Shown: positions 49,139-58,149 of the stretch, in pieces | Layout: the number at the start of each line of letters is the position of its first letter | Position numbering within the stretch: the stretch's first letter is position 1 | From: MRBY01 sp943371005 | Lineage (GTDB): Bacteria > Cyanobacteriota > Cyanobacteriia > Cyanobacteriales > MRBY01 | Reading direction: 5' to 3' | Length of the DNA: 64,000 bases | Assembly (NCBI GenBank): GCA_943371005.1 | Contig: CALRTB020000004.1 | Location: 186,001-250,000 of the forward strand | Position numbers and translations under genes: made by a program | The notes under the pieces: model-generated | Told to the model about the DNA's origin: nothing | The model's input: only the letters and a program-made list of their open reading frames with translations | The model's database searches: none

Positions 49139-50302
49139 ATGCATGTTGCTTGGCTCGGTAAAAAATCTCCTTTTTGTGGCAATGTCACCTATGGCCGTGA
49201 AGTGACCAATCACCTCCTTGATCGGGGCTATCAAGTAAGTTTTCTCCACTTTGCCCAGCAAGAAGAATGCGATCAAAAATGGCGGGATTGCCCAGAGGTT
49301 TTTTTACCGTTCCTCTACAAGTCGCAAATTTATACGATCCCCAGTCCCAAATCGAGTCATGTGCTGATGCGATCGCTCCAAAAATTCCAGCCAGACCTCG
49401 TCCATGCCTCCCTGACCCTTTCGCCCCTAGATTTTCGCCTGCCCGACATTTGCCGCGAATTAGATTTGCCCCTAGTGGCCACCTTTCACCCTCCCTTTGA
49501 CAGCAAGCTACGGAACCTCAAATCCAGTACCCAATACCTCACCTACCAGCTCTATGCTCCTTGCCTAGCCAACTACGACCGGGTAATTGTCTTCTCAGAA
49601 ATTCAAAAAGAAATGCTCGTCAAACTGGGGGTGCCACGGGATACGGTGCGCATCATTCCCAATGGCGTCGATGAACAAAAATATGCCCCGGCCCTCAGTG
49701 CTTACCGCCATACCTTCAAAGCGAAACGGGTGTTTATTTACCAGGGCCGCATTGCTCCCGAAAAAAATGTAGAAGCCCTCCTCAAAGCCTGGCGACTGGC
49801 CAATATGGGGGAAGATTGCGTGCTGTTAATGGTCGGTGATGGCCCCCTCAAGGCTTCCTTAGAGTTACTCTATACCGAGGATCAAGGGGTGCGATGGCTT
49901 GGATTCATCGGGGATGAAGTGCAGCGGATCGATCTCCTCCGGGCGGCGGATGTGTTTGTGTTGCCGTCTTTGGTGGAAGGGTTGTCTTTATCATTGCTTG
50001 AAGCGATGGCCTGCGGTTTAGCCTGCATTGCCACGGATGCCGGCGCCGATGGGGAAGTGCTCAATCAGGGAGCCGGAGTCGTCCTCGATACCCAGGGAGT
50101 TACTGGACAACTGAAAACCCTTTTACCCTTGTTCCGTGAGCAGCCAGAATTAGTCACAATCTTGGGTCACAAAGCGAGGCAGCGGGTGTTAGAACGTTAC
50201 ACCTTGCAGAACAATATTAGCCAGCTCGAACAAACTTACCAAGAACTCTGTCCCACGGCGGCGTCTGCTCCCCATCCGACGCCGGTGCAAAGCTTTCCCT
50301 AA
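49139..50302 (+). CDS. GT4 family glycosyltransferase, possible digalactosyldiacylglycerol synthase
   Basis: A 387-residue GT-B fold enzyme. The N-terminal half begins MHVAWLGKKSPFCGNVTYG and the C-terminal half has GRIAPEKNVEALLKAWR, VGDGPLK and the nucleotide-sugar-binding FVLPSLVEGLSLSLLEAMACG with the EX7E pattern. The opening sequence and length resemble, from memory, the cyanobacterial DGDG synthase DgdA; other cyanobacterial GT4 enzymes act in exopolysaccharide synthesis, so this is a proposal only. No membrane helix, which fits a peripheral enzyme. Confidence 0.85.
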   Translation: MHVAWLGKKSPFCGNVTYGREVTNHLLDRGYQVSFLHFAQQEECDQKWRDCPEVFLPFLYKSQIYTIPSPKSSHVLMRSLQKFQPDLVHASLTLSPLDFRLPDICRELDLPLVATFHPPFDSKLRNLKSSTQYLTYQLYAPCLANYDRVIVFSEIQKEMLVKLGVPRDTVRIIPNGVDEQKYAPALSAYRHTFKAKRVFIYQGRIAPEKNVEALLKAWRLANMGEDCVLLMVGDGPLKASLELLYTEDQGVRWLGFIGDEVQRIDLLRAADVFVLPSLVEGLSLSLLEAMACGLACIATDAGADGEVLNQGAGVVLDTQGVTGQLKTLLPLFREQPELVTILGHKARQRVLERYTLQNNISQLEQTYQELCPTAASAPHPTPVQSFP

Positions 50303-50376
50303 AGGGCTTACTTTTGGCCAGGGTTTATCATGGGGAGACCAGTGTGTTTTTTGGCGATCGCCTTGATATTTTTTCT

Positions 50377-50841
50377 ATGGATTTAGACCAACAACTGCAA
50401 ATCCTCATTGACCAAGCCCCTCAAGATGGCACCATGCCCCAGGTGATGGCCCAGGCGATCGCCCCAGTGCTCAAAGCTTTCGCCCAAAAATTACAATCCC
50501 TTGAATACTATGTCTGTCAATCCCTAGGGGGAGACTGGCTGATCACGACCCTTGCCCAACAGAGCGATCCCCAGCAGACCAAAACCGTGATTTATGGCTT
50601 CTCCACCCTCACCCTCGCCCAGCAGCACCAGGGTAGCAATGCGGATCCGTCCCTGATTGCTGTACCGCTTCCTGTCACTCACCTGCTGTTTCAACTGTTT
50701 TCGATGGCCGCCGTTGATAGTTTAATCATTACGGAGGCCCAGGGTAGTCTTGAAGTTCGCCGCCAGGATCTACAACAGGCCGTTCAACAACAATTATTGG
50801 GCGATCGCCCCCGTCAAACCCCAGGCAGTCAATGGGCTTAA
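50377..50841 (+). CDS. conserved hypothetical protein
   Basis: A 154-residue soluble protein, MDLDQQLQILIDQAP onward, mostly helical and strand alternating, rich in Gln, with PVTHLLFQLFSMAAVDSLI near the C-terminus. No recognised family, no signal peptide, no membrane span. The frame is open 21 codons further up and overlaps a HIP1 site; the ATG at 50377 gives a more regular start. It lies 75 bases after the GT4 gene and converges on tatA. Confidence 0.65.
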   Translation: MDLDQQLQILIDQAPQDGTMPQVMAQAIAPVLKAFAQKLQSLEYYVCQSLGGDWLITTLAQQSDPQQTKTVIYGFSTLTLAQQHQGSNADPSLIAVPLPVTHLLFQLFSMAAVDSLIITEAQGSLEVRRQDLQQAVQQQLLGDRPRQTPGSQWA

Positions 50842-50872
50842 ACAAGCCACCAAAGACAAACCCAGTTGCGCT

Positions 50873-51169
50873 CTAACTAGATGGGGTATCAGCCTTTGTT
50901 TCTTGATCGGAGGTTTCTGGTTTCGCTTCCGAAGCCTCGACTTTTTCGCCGTTTCCTTCCTCTAGGCGGGCCTGCATTGAAACGGTTTTTTCAATTTTTT
51001 CGGCTTCTTTCTTAAATTCTTCCTGGAATTCGCTGGAGGCATCCTGGAAACTACGGATCGTTTTCCCCAGGCTCCGGCCAATCTCCGGCAACTTTTTCGG
51101 GCCAAAGATCAATAGAGCAATAATAAAAATAAGGGCCATTTCTGGCAGGCCAATCCCGAAAATATTCAT
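50873..51169 (-). CDS. tatA: twin-arginine translocase subunit TatA/TatE type
   Basis: Pore-forming subunit of the Tat system exporting folded proteins. The 98-residue protein has a short N-terminal helix (MNIFGIGLPEMALIFIIALL), the hinge FGPKKLPEIGRSLG and an amphipathic helix, then a Lys/Glu-rich tail with several SEAKPETSDQE-type residues. The FGPKKLPE motif is canonical. TatA and TatB are hard to separate in cyanobacteria, but the absence of an early TatB-type glutamate favours TatA. It follows rlmN by 35 bases. Confidence 0.93.
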   Translation of the reverse strand: MNIFGIGLPEMALIFIIALLIFGPKKLPEIGRSLGKTIRSFQDASSEFQEEFKKEAEKIEKTVSMQARLEEGNGEKVEASEAKPETSDQETKADTPSS

Positions 51170-51204
51170 AAACTCGTTGGGGTTAAGGGTGGATTTTTGC
51201 TGTT

Positions 51205-52245
51205 TTATTTTACCGTTGCCGGGGCCGATCGTCGGAGATTTGACCGCAGTTGACCGCAGGCCGCATCTGCTTCCAAGCCCTTAGAATAACGCACACTCAT
51301 CGCAATCTTGTGATCCTGGAGGATTTGCTTAAAGACATTAATCCGTTTTTTCCCTGGCCGCTGGAAAGGAACTTCAGTAATGGGATTGTAGGGAATCAAA
51401 TTTACATGGCTTTGGAACCCCTTCAGTTTTTTGGCTAATTCGGCGGCATGGTCGGGCAAATCATTCACCCCCGCCAACAAAATGTATTCAAAACTGAGAC
51501 GGCGACGGGTAATGGCGACGTACTCGCGGCATTCGTCTAACAGATCCTCAATGGGATAATGGACAGCAGTGGGGATAATCGATTCCCGGAGGGCTTGATT
51601 TGGGGCGTGGAGGCTTACCGCTAGGGTGATTTGTAAATTCTGCTGGGCTAGGGCGCGGATCTGATCGGGTACCCCCACGGTAGAAACCGTCAGCGATCGC
51701 TGGCCAATGCCGATGTCCTGGTTTAGGCTCTGGACCGATTTCAGCACTTGTTCGAGGTTGGCGAGGGGTTCTCCCATGCCCATAAACACCACATGGCTGA
51801 CCCGTTGCTGGAAGTCTGTTTGGACAGTGAGCACTTGATCAATAATTTCGTGGGCCTGGAGGTGTCGGGTAAAGCCACTTTTACCGGTGGCGCAAAAATC
51901 ACAGGCCATGGCACAGCCCACCTGAGAAGAAACACAGACAGTGAGGCGTTTTTCGGTGGGGATGCCAACGGTCTCAATAATTAAGCCGTCGTGGAGTTGG
52001 AGGAGATATTTGCGGGTGCCGTCGGGGGCGGTGCGTTGGTGGTGAATCTGCGATCGCCCCACGGGATAAGTCCCCATTTGTTCGCGCCAAGCCTTCGGAA
52101 AAACGGTGATCTCATCCAGGCCGTGGATTCCTTTTTGGTAGAGCCAATTGTAAAGTTGCTTGCCACGGTAGGCGGGTTGGCCGGTGGTTTCGATCCAGTG
52201 GGTCAGTTCCGGGAGACTTTTGCCGAGGAGTACGTCTTGGGGCAT
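51205..52245 (-). CDS. rlmN: 23S rRNA (adenine2503-C2)-methyltransferase
   Basis: Radical SAM methyltransferase acting on A2503 of 23S rRNA and on A37 of some tRNAs. The 346-residue protein has the CxxxCxxC cluster motif in CAMACDFCATG (Cys111, 115, 118) and FMGMGEPLANLEQV. The substrate-side cysteine is in the C-terminal segment DAACGQLR. The ATG at 52245 is taken over a TTG three codons upstream. Normal length for RlmN. Confidence 0.96.
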   Translation of the reverse strand: MPQDVLLGKSLPELTHWIETTGQPAYRGKQLYNWLYQKGIHGLDEITVFPKAWREQMGTYPVGRSQIHHQRTAPDGTRKYLLQLHDGLIIETVGIPTEKRLTVCVSSQVGCAMACDFCATGKSGFTRHLQAHEIIDQVLTVQTDFQQRVSHVVFMGMGEPLANLEQVLKSVQSLNQDIGIGQRSLTVSTVGVPDQIRALAQQNLQITLAVSLHAPNQALRESIIPTAVHYPIEDLLDECREYVAITRRRLSFEYILLAGVNDLPDHAAELAKKLKGFQSHVNLIPYNPITEVPFQRPGKKRINVFKQILQDHKIAMSVRYSKGLEADAACGQLRSNLRRSAPATVK

Positions 52246-52421
52246 GGGTTGCAAGGGAGAGGGGCGATCGCCTGTGATTGGGTTAAGTGATTAAGTTAAA
52301 AAATTCCTCTTCCATTGTGGCATAGGGGCCGCTGCTTCCTGATGGGTGTTTAGACAATCGAAAAACTGTCCTGAAATTCTTGGCTCCCCCAGGGAATCTG
52401 CCTATGATTTAGAGGTGACGT

Positions 52422-53270
52422 ATGACAAGGAAAATCATGTTGGGCTGGCTATTGATTGGACTGGTGTTGCTCTATCTGGGGGGCTGTGGTTATCTTTTTT
52501 TTGGGCAACGGCGGATTATTTTTGAACCCCAAGCCCAACCACCGCATCCTGTGCCGCCGGATTTTGCTTTGCCTTACGAAACGATCACCATCCCTGTCGC
52601 CCCAGGGCAACAATTAACGGGTTGGTGGCTACCCCAGGGGAATAGCGATAAAACGTTACTGTTTCTCCATGGGAATGGTGGGTTAACGGCCTACAATTTC
52701 CAGGCGATCGCCCTGTGGTATCGAGCGGGCTATTCGGTCTTGGCCTTTAACTATCGGGGCTTCGGCCATAGCAGTCCTGGCTTTCCCCAGGAATCCCAGG
52801 TGTACGCAGATGCAGCGGCGGCCTATACATTTCTCACCCAAACGAAGGAAATTCCAGCCCAACAGTTGACCATCTATGGTCATTCCCTCGGCGGGGCGAT
52901 CGCCATTGAATTGGCCCGGCAGTACCCGGTCGGCGGCTTATTTTTAGAAGGCACTTTCACCTCAATGTTGGCAATGTCCACCACCAAACCTCTCTATCGG
53001 ATTTTTCCTGTTTCGTTTCTCCTGCACCAACGATTTGACTCAGTGGCCAAAATCACCCAACTCCAGCTACCGATTTTCTTTTGCCACGGGGAACTGGATG
53101 AGACAGTCCCCCATACGATGGGGGCACAACTGTGGGCGATCGCCAACGAACCCAAGCAATTCCAGGCGGTGCCTGGGGCCGACCACCATAATCTAGCCGC
53201 CGTGAGCCCAGCTATCATCCAGCAAGGGATTACCTGGCTTGAAAACCACCGTTCCCTCTGCCACGGGTAA
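52422..53270 (+). CDS. membrane-anchored alpha/beta hydrolase
   Basis: A 282-residue serine hydrolase of the Abhydrolase/BAAT-like group. The N-terminus is a hydrophobic anchor with LYLGGCGYLFF, a possible lipobox. The nucleophile elbow is YGHSLGGA (serine near residue 155), with FCHGELDETVPH and GADHHNL giving the acid and histidine. FLHGNGGLTAYN is the oxyanion region. Relatives are membrane-attached esterases of unknown substrate. It lies ten bases upstream of the phnC-like gene and is probably co-transcribed with it. Confidence 0.85.
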   Translation: MTRKIMLGWLLIGLVLLYLGGCGYLFFGQRRIIFEPQAQPPHPVPPDFALPYETITIPVAPGQQLTGWWLPQGNSDKTLLFLHGNGGLTAYNFQAIALWYRAGYSVLAFNYRGFGHSSPGFPQESQVYADAAAAYTFLTQTKEIPAQQLTIYGHSLGGAIAIELARQYPVGGLFLEGTFTSMLAMSTTKPLYRIFPVSFLLHQRFDSVAKITQLQLPIFFCHGELDETVPHTMGAQLWAIANEPKQFQAVPGADHHNLAAVSPAIIQQGITWLENHRSLCHG

Positions 53271-53279
53271 CTAAAACAG

Positions 53280-54035
53280 ATGACAGAACCAATTTTTGTG
53301 GGGCGATCGCTCTCGTGTCATTTCCGGGGGGTCGCTGCCCTGACAGAACTCAATTTTGTAATTTATCCCGGCGAGAAGGTGGGGCTAATTGGGGCCAGTG
53401 GCGCAGGAAAAAGCACCCTCCTCAGTCTTCTCAATGGGCAACGGCAACCCACCCAGGGGGAATTGCTCATCTGGGGGGAAGCGATCGCAACCCTCTCCCC
53501 AGGGCGACGGCGGCGCATCCAACGGCAGCTCGGCACCATTTATCAACAACTCCACTTAGTCGAAAGTCTAGCCGTCATTCACAATGTCAATGCGGGTCAT
53601 CTGGGACGTTGGTCTTTCCTAAAAGCAATGTTTTCCCTGGTCTTTCCCCGTGAGCGTCCTTTGGCTGAAGCTGTCTTAAAACAGGTGGGCATCCCCGAAA
53701 AACTTTTTGCGAGAACCAGCGACCTATCGGGGGGACAAAAACAACGGGTTGCCTTGGCGCGGGTCTTGGTGCAAAATCCGGCGGTGATCTTAGCAGACGA
53801 ACCCATTGCCAGCCTTGATCCCCAACTGAGTCGGGAAATGATGGATTTACTGGTGCAGCTTTGTGAAACCCAGGGAAAAACCCTCGTTGTTAGCCTCCAC
53901 TCCCTGGAGTTTGCCCGGAGCCATTGCGATCGCCTAATTGGTCTCAAAGCCGGCCAAATTCTGTTCGATCAGCCCACCACAACGGTCAGTGACGCCCAAA
54001 TCGCCCACCTCTACGGTGATCAATCGATATACTAG
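53280..54035 (+). CDS. phnC: phosphonate-type ABC transporter ATPase
   Basis: Cytosolic ATPase subunit, 251 residues. Walker A is GASGAGKSTLL, the signature is LSGGQKQRVALARVL, Walker B is AVILADEP and the switch histidine is in VVSLHSLEFA. QLGTIYQQLHLVESLAVIHNV is the PhnC-type Q-loop region. The sequence fits PhnC rather than other importer ATPases. The only matching permease seen is the fused PhnE-like protein at 7651-9276, 44 kb away. It sits between the hydrolase and the exporter-type ABC gene; no PhnD binding protein is in the window. Confidence 0.88.
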   Translation: MTEPIFVGRSLSCHFRGVAALTELNFVIYPGEKVGLIGASGAGKSTLLSLLNGQRQPTQGELLIWGEAIATLSPGRRRRIQRQLGTIYQQLHLVESLAVIHNVNAGHLGRWSFLKAMFSLVFPRERPLAEAVLKQVGIPEKLFARTSDLSGGQKQRVALARVLVQNPAVILADEPIASLDPQLSREMMDLLVQLCETQGKTLVVSLHSLEFARSHCDRLIGLKAGQILFDQPTTTVSDAQIAHLYGDQSIY

Positions 54036-54061
54036 ATGTCTGCATTTCTTGAAAAATCTCC

Positions 54062-55861
54062 ATGGCGATCGCATCCTCTTCTGCTCCGAAAAATGATTGG
54101 CAACTGGCCAGGAAGCTCCTTCCCTACGCCAAGAAAAATCTAATTACCCTCGCTGTGTCGATTATTTTGCTGATCCCCTTGGCGATCGCCGGTGCTGTGC
54201 AACCCCTCGTTGTCGGTCAGGCCGTTTCCCTGTTGCGGGGCGAAACAGTGTGGGGCATCCTCGCTGATCTCAGCATCCCAGAAGGGATTAACCGTTTAAT
54301 CTGGATTCTCTTGGCCACCATTGTGATTCGCTTGGTTTTTACATCGATCCAAGGCTACCTCGTCCAAAAAGTGGGCCAGGAAATTACCGCAGGGGTGCGC
54401 CAGGATTTATTTGATCACGTCACGTCCCTCTCGTCGCGCTTCTTTGACCGGATGCCCGTCGGCAAGCTCGTCACCCGTTTAACCAATGACGTGGAAGCCC
54501 TGGGCGATGTTTTTGCCAGTGGGGCGATCGGCATTGTGAATGATGTTATTTCCCTGGCTGTGATTATTGTGTCAATTTTCCTGTTGCAATGGCAGCTAGC
54601 GACACTCCTCATGTTGATGTTGTTGCCTGTCACCTTTTTGATCGTGTATTTTCAGGGACAATACCGCAAAGCCAACTACCAAGCCCGGGAAGAATTATCC
54701 CAACTGAACGCGATGCTCCAGGAAAATGTCGCGGGGATCAATATTGTGCAATTATTCCGTCGGGAAGCGCTAAATGCAGAGTTATTCCGCACCGTTAATG
54801 ATCGCTATCGTTCAGCCGTTAATAAAACTATCTTCCATGATTCGGCTGTTTCTGCCACCCTGGAGTGGATTTCCCTAGTGGCGATCGCCGGAGTGCTTTG
54901 GTTGGGGGGCTGGCTAATTTTCCAGGATGCCCTAAGCTTTGGGGTGCTGTCCGCCTTTATCCTCTATTCCCAGCGGTTATTTAATCCCCTGCGTCAATTT
55001 GCCGACAAGTTCACCATGTTCCAGTCGGGGTTGACGGCCATCGAACGGGTAACAGAGTTAATGTCGGAGCCCATTGAAATCCAAGATAAACAACAACATT
55101 TAACGACTTCTTTAAATCTCTCGGATTCTGCCTCTGGTGAAATTACGTTTGATAACGTCTCCTTTGGCTATAAACCTGGGGAATATGTCCTAAAAAACCT
55201 GAATTTCAAGATTAAACCCGGTGAAAAAATCGCCCTCGTGGGGCCAACGGGGGCCGGTAAAAGTTCAATCATCCGGTTACTCTGTCGCCTGTATGACCCT
55301 AGTGAAGGACGTATTCTCGTCGATGGCATTGATATTCGCGATCTTCCCCAAGAAGACCTGCGGCGACACATTGGCGTGATCCTCCAAGAAAGCTTTCTCT
55401 TTGCCGGGGATGTCCAACGCAACATTACCCTGGGGGAAGATTATCCCTTTGAGGCTGTGAAACAAGCCGCAGTGTTAACCAACGTCGATCAACTTATCGA
55501 AGAACTGCCCCAGGGGTATCGCACAGCCCTCCGGGAACGGGGGACAAATCTTTCTGGGGGCCAAAAACAACTACTGGCCTTTGCCCGGGTGGCCATCCGC
55601 GATCCGAAAATTCTGGTACTTGATGAAGCGACGGCAAGTCTGGATGTGGGCACAGAGGCTTTAATCCAGTCAGCCCTAGAACAACTCCTCGAAGACCGCA
55701 CAGCGATTATTATTGCCCACCGTCTCTCGACCATCCGGGATGTGGATAAGATCATTGTCCTGAAGCAAGGGGAAATTCTCGAAACAGGAAACCACGATCA
55801 ACTGCTCGCCCAAAATGGGTTATACGCCAGCCTCTATCGTCTGCATATGTTGGGAGACTAG
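54062..55861 (+). CDS. ABC exporter (fused membrane and ATPase domains, MsbA/MDR type)
   Basis: A half-transporter of 599 residues that should act as a homodimer. Residues 1-330 hold six membrane helices with the coupling-helix region RLTNDVEALGDVFASG. The ATPase domain follows with GPTGAGKSSIIRLL, the D-loop and signature LSGGQKQLLAFARVAIRDPK, and LVLDEATASLD, with the switch histidine in IIAHRLSTI. The substrate may be a lipid, drug or peptide. It lies 26 bases after the phnC-like gene. Confidence 0.93.
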   Translation: MAIASSSAPKNDWQLARKLLPYAKKNLITLAVSIILLIPLAIAGAVQPLVVGQAVSLLRGETVWGILADLSIPEGINRLIWILLATIVIRLVFTSIQGYLVQKVGQEITAGVRQDLFDHVTSLSSRFFDRMPVGKLVTRLTNDVEALGDVFASGAIGIVNDVISLAVIIVSIFLLQWQLATLLMLMLLPVTFLIVYFQGQYRKANYQAREELSQLNAMLQENVAGINIVQLFRREALNAELFRTVNDRYRSAVNKTIFHDSAVSATLEWISLVAIAGVLWLGGWLIFQDALSFGVLSAFILYSQRLFNPLRQFADKFTMFQSGLTAIERVTELMSEPIEIQDKQQHLTTSLNLSDSASGEITFDNVSFGYKPGEYVLKNLNFKIKPGEKIALVGPTGAGKSSIIRLLCRLYDPSEGRILVDGIDIRDLPQEDLRRHIGVILQESFLFAGDVQRNITLGEDYPFEAVKQAAVLTNVDQLIEELPQGYRTALRERGTNLSGGQKQLLAFARVAIRDPKILVLDEATASLDVGTEALIQSALEQLLEDRTAIIIAHRLSTIRDVDKIIVLKQGEILETGNHDQLLAQNGLYASLYRLHMLGD

Positions 55862-55922
55862 ACGGGGCGTTTCCGTTGCTTGGTATGATAATGAACACAG
55901 AATTTTCATAAGGAACGGGCCG

Positions 55923-56096
55923 ATGACAACCCACTTCATTACCGCAGAAATTGATCTCCAGGAAAATCCGGCGGATTTGCCCAAGGAAATTGAAGCAGAA
56001 CTCGAAAAGCGGGGTGATGTGCTCCGGTGGGCGATTACTGAAGTTGAAGAAAATACGGCAAAAGTTGAGGCGATCGCCTTAACCCCAGAAGAATAA
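55923..56096 (+). CDS. small conserved cyanobacterial protein
   Basis: A 57-residue soluble protein, MTTHFITAEIDLQENP onward, rich in Glu and with EVEENTAKVEAIALTPEE near the end. AAGGA lies eight bases ahead of the ATG, which makes the call secure; the frame is open upstream without support. No known function. It ends four bases before glcE, so the two are probably co-transcribed and it may belong with that enzyme. Confidence 0.8.
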   Translation: MTTHFITAEIDLQENPADLPKEIEAELEKRGDVLRWAITEVEENTAKVEAIALTPEE

Positions 56097-56100
56097 GATC

Positions 56101-57381
56101 ATGGCTTTGGTGGTTGACCCCGATACCCAAAATATCGATCTAAAAGCGTGGCAATATTGTCACCCCCATTGGCATCGGCAGATGGAAAAGATCAGCCGTC
56201 AAAGCCCAGAAGCCCTGCTCGTGCCCTACTCCCACGCTGCCCTCGCGGAAATCTTTCGTACCGCCCACCGGGAACAAATCACGATTATCCCCTGCGGTAA
56301 TGGCACTAAGCTAACTTGGGGGGGACTCACTCCGAAAGTAGATTGGTTGGTGAGCACCCGGCAATTAAATCGCATTGTGGATCACGCCGTTAATGATCTG
56401 ACCATTACGGTGGAAGCGGGCATCACCTTTGCCGATCTGCAAAACCATCTCAGGCCCCATAAACAGTACCTGCCCCTCGATCCCAGCTTTCCTGACCAAG
56501 CGACCCTAGGGGGAATTGTGGCCACAGCGGATACCGGCAGTTTGCGCCAACGTTACGGTGGTGTACGGGATCTGCTCCTGGGGATCACCATGCTCCGGGC
56601 CGATGGCACCTTGGCAAAAGCCGGAGGAAAAGTGGTCAAAAATGTGGCGGGCTATGATTTGATGAAGCTCCTCACAGGTTCCCATGGAAGCTTGGCGACG
56701 ATTACCGAATTAACGTTTCGCCTGTATCCGATCCAAGAGCAGTCCCAGACGATATTAATGCTTGGGTCGCCCGCACAGATACGCCAAGCCCAGGGCCAAA
56801 TTTTAAATTCTGTACTCACACCAGCGGCGGCAGATCTCCTTTCGCCCCGACTATTGCAACGACTCCAAAGGGGAACTGGAGAAGACTGGGGTTTGTTGTT
56901 GCGTTTTGAGGCGATCCACGAGAGCATTACAGCACAACTACAGGAATTAGACGCTATCGGGCAACGTTTGGGTTTAGTCAGCCGGCCGGAGAACTTTAAT
57001 CTCTGGGAACAGCTACGGGAAGCTTTATCTGGGGAAATGGTCAGCGCCAAAGTTGGCATTTTGTCCGATCAAAGTATGGCTCTGCTGCAATATATTGAGA
57101 CCCTAACCAATGGTCAGGCGATCGCCCGGATCCATTGCAAAAGTGGTCTGGGTTTCGTTGCGTTTCCCCATGACCAATTTCTCCGGCAATTCCGCAGCAT
57201 CCGGGACTTTTGTCAGGTTCATCACGGTTTTTTCACGATTTTGGATGCTCCTTATCGCCTCAAACAGCAATTTGAACCCTGGGGCTATCCAGGCGACGCC
57301 CTACCGTTGATGCGCCGCATTAAACAGCAATTCGATCCCCAAAATATCTTGAGTCCCCAGCGTTTTGTGGGCGGCATTTAA
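56101..57381 (+). CDS. glcE: glycolate dehydrogenase subunit GlcE-like FAD-binding protein
   Basis: FAD-binding subunit of glycolate oxidase/dehydrogenase, which oxidises photorespiratory glycolate to glyoxylate. The 426-residue protein has the PCMH-type FAD domain (IIPCGNGTKLTWGGL, ATLGGIVATADTG, GGKVVKNVAGYDLMKLLTGSHG) and the shorter C-terminal part of the GlcE type. GlcD and GlcF are not in the window. Its stop codon overlaps that of the convergent membrane protein gene. Confidence 0.88.
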   Translation: MALVVDPDTQNIDLKAWQYCHPHWHRQMEKISRQSPEALLVPYSHAALAEIFRTAHREQITIIPCGNGTKLTWGGLTPKVDWLVSTRQLNRIVDHAVNDLTITVEAGITFADLQNHLRPHKQYLPLDPSFPDQATLGGIVATADTGSLRQRYGGVRDLLLGITMLRADGTLAKAGGKVVKNVAGYDLMKLLTGSHGSLATITELTFRLYPIQEQSQTILMLGSPAQIRQAQGQILNSVLTPAAADLLSPRLLQRLQRGTGEDWGLLLRFEAIHESITAQLQELDAIGQRLGLVSRPENFNLWEQLREALSGEMVSAKVGILSDQSMALLQYIETLTNGQAIARIHCKSGLGFVAFPHDQFLRQFRSIRDFCQVHHGFFTILDAPYRLKQQFEPWGYPGDALPLMRRIKQQFDPQNILSPQRFVGGI

Positions 57382-57872
57382 CGGCCGAGAATCGCGGTGA
57401 CAAACTGCTCCGGCTTTTCTGGGGTGACGACAATGGTCTGGTCAGCCCATTTCAAAACGACCGCTAACCGAACCGCCGTGGCATAGGCATCGTAACGCCC
57501 CAACTTTTTATTCCAAAATTTGCCGGTAAAAGCAAATAGACCGCCATTGCCAAATAGTCGTAATGAACCATCCATAGCAGTCGAATCGTAGGTGGCACTT
57601 TCTAAATTGTCTAGAGCGATTTCTGTTTGCCAACCAAGGCGATCAATGTAAAGGCGATCGCCGTCCAGATGATAGCCCCGCACCATAAATAATGCCGTGA
57701 TGCCTAGAATGCCAATGGGCAAAATGATCCACAGCCAAAAATAAGGCTCCTGTTGTTGGAACCCCACAATCAAGAACAGCAGCACCATGCCAAACAGCAC
57801 TAGACAAACAATCGCGGTAATCGTGATCAGGGTTTGACTCCAGGGGGCTCTAAAAAAAAGACTATGTTCCAT
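57378..57872 (-). CDS. two-span membrane protein with PH-like domain, unknown
   Basis: A 164-residue protein. The first 70 residues carry two membrane segments (about 15-38 and 46-66). The rest is a beta-rich domain (GYHLDGDRLYIDRLGWQTEIALDNLESATY, seen as LDGDRLYIDRLG and IALDNLESATY), a pattern of bacterial PH-like domains such as DUF3093/YdbS. No enzyme motif. Function unknown; it is expected to be a membrane-bound scaffold. Convergent with glcE. Confidence 0.7.
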   Translation of the reverse strand: MEHSLFFRAPWSQTLITITAIVCLVLFGMVLLFLIVGFQQQEPYFWLWIILPIGILGITALFMVRGYHLDGDRLYIDRLGWQTEIALDNLESATYDSTAMDGSLRLFGNGGLFAFTGKFWNKKLGRYDAYATAVRLAVVLKWADQTIVVTPEKPEQFVTAILGR

Positions 57873-58149
57873 AACCGTTACGAGAAGCTGATTTCACGGT
57901 AGCAAAGTTCTCCAAAAACCACGGCAACGGTAAAGTTTTATCTCTATCAGCCAGCATCATCTGCCGCCCTTCAACGTTTCCGTATATTTATCTGGTAAAT
58001 CTTGGCTATAACGGTGCTACCCTGGATTTCTCGCCCACCCAGTAGTCGAAACTTCATAACTTAAATATTAAGAAAGATGATAATTAGGCTACAATTGGGC
58101 AGAAATTGTCAAAAAAATTTACAGGTCTTAGGAACCATCCGTAAAATTT

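Noticed and set aside
57873..58149. 277 bases upstream of typA read for RNA genes or small ORFs
   Set aside because: No tRNA or structured RNA recognised; a 27-codon frame from an ATG at 58077 runs into typA in another frame and is not convincing.
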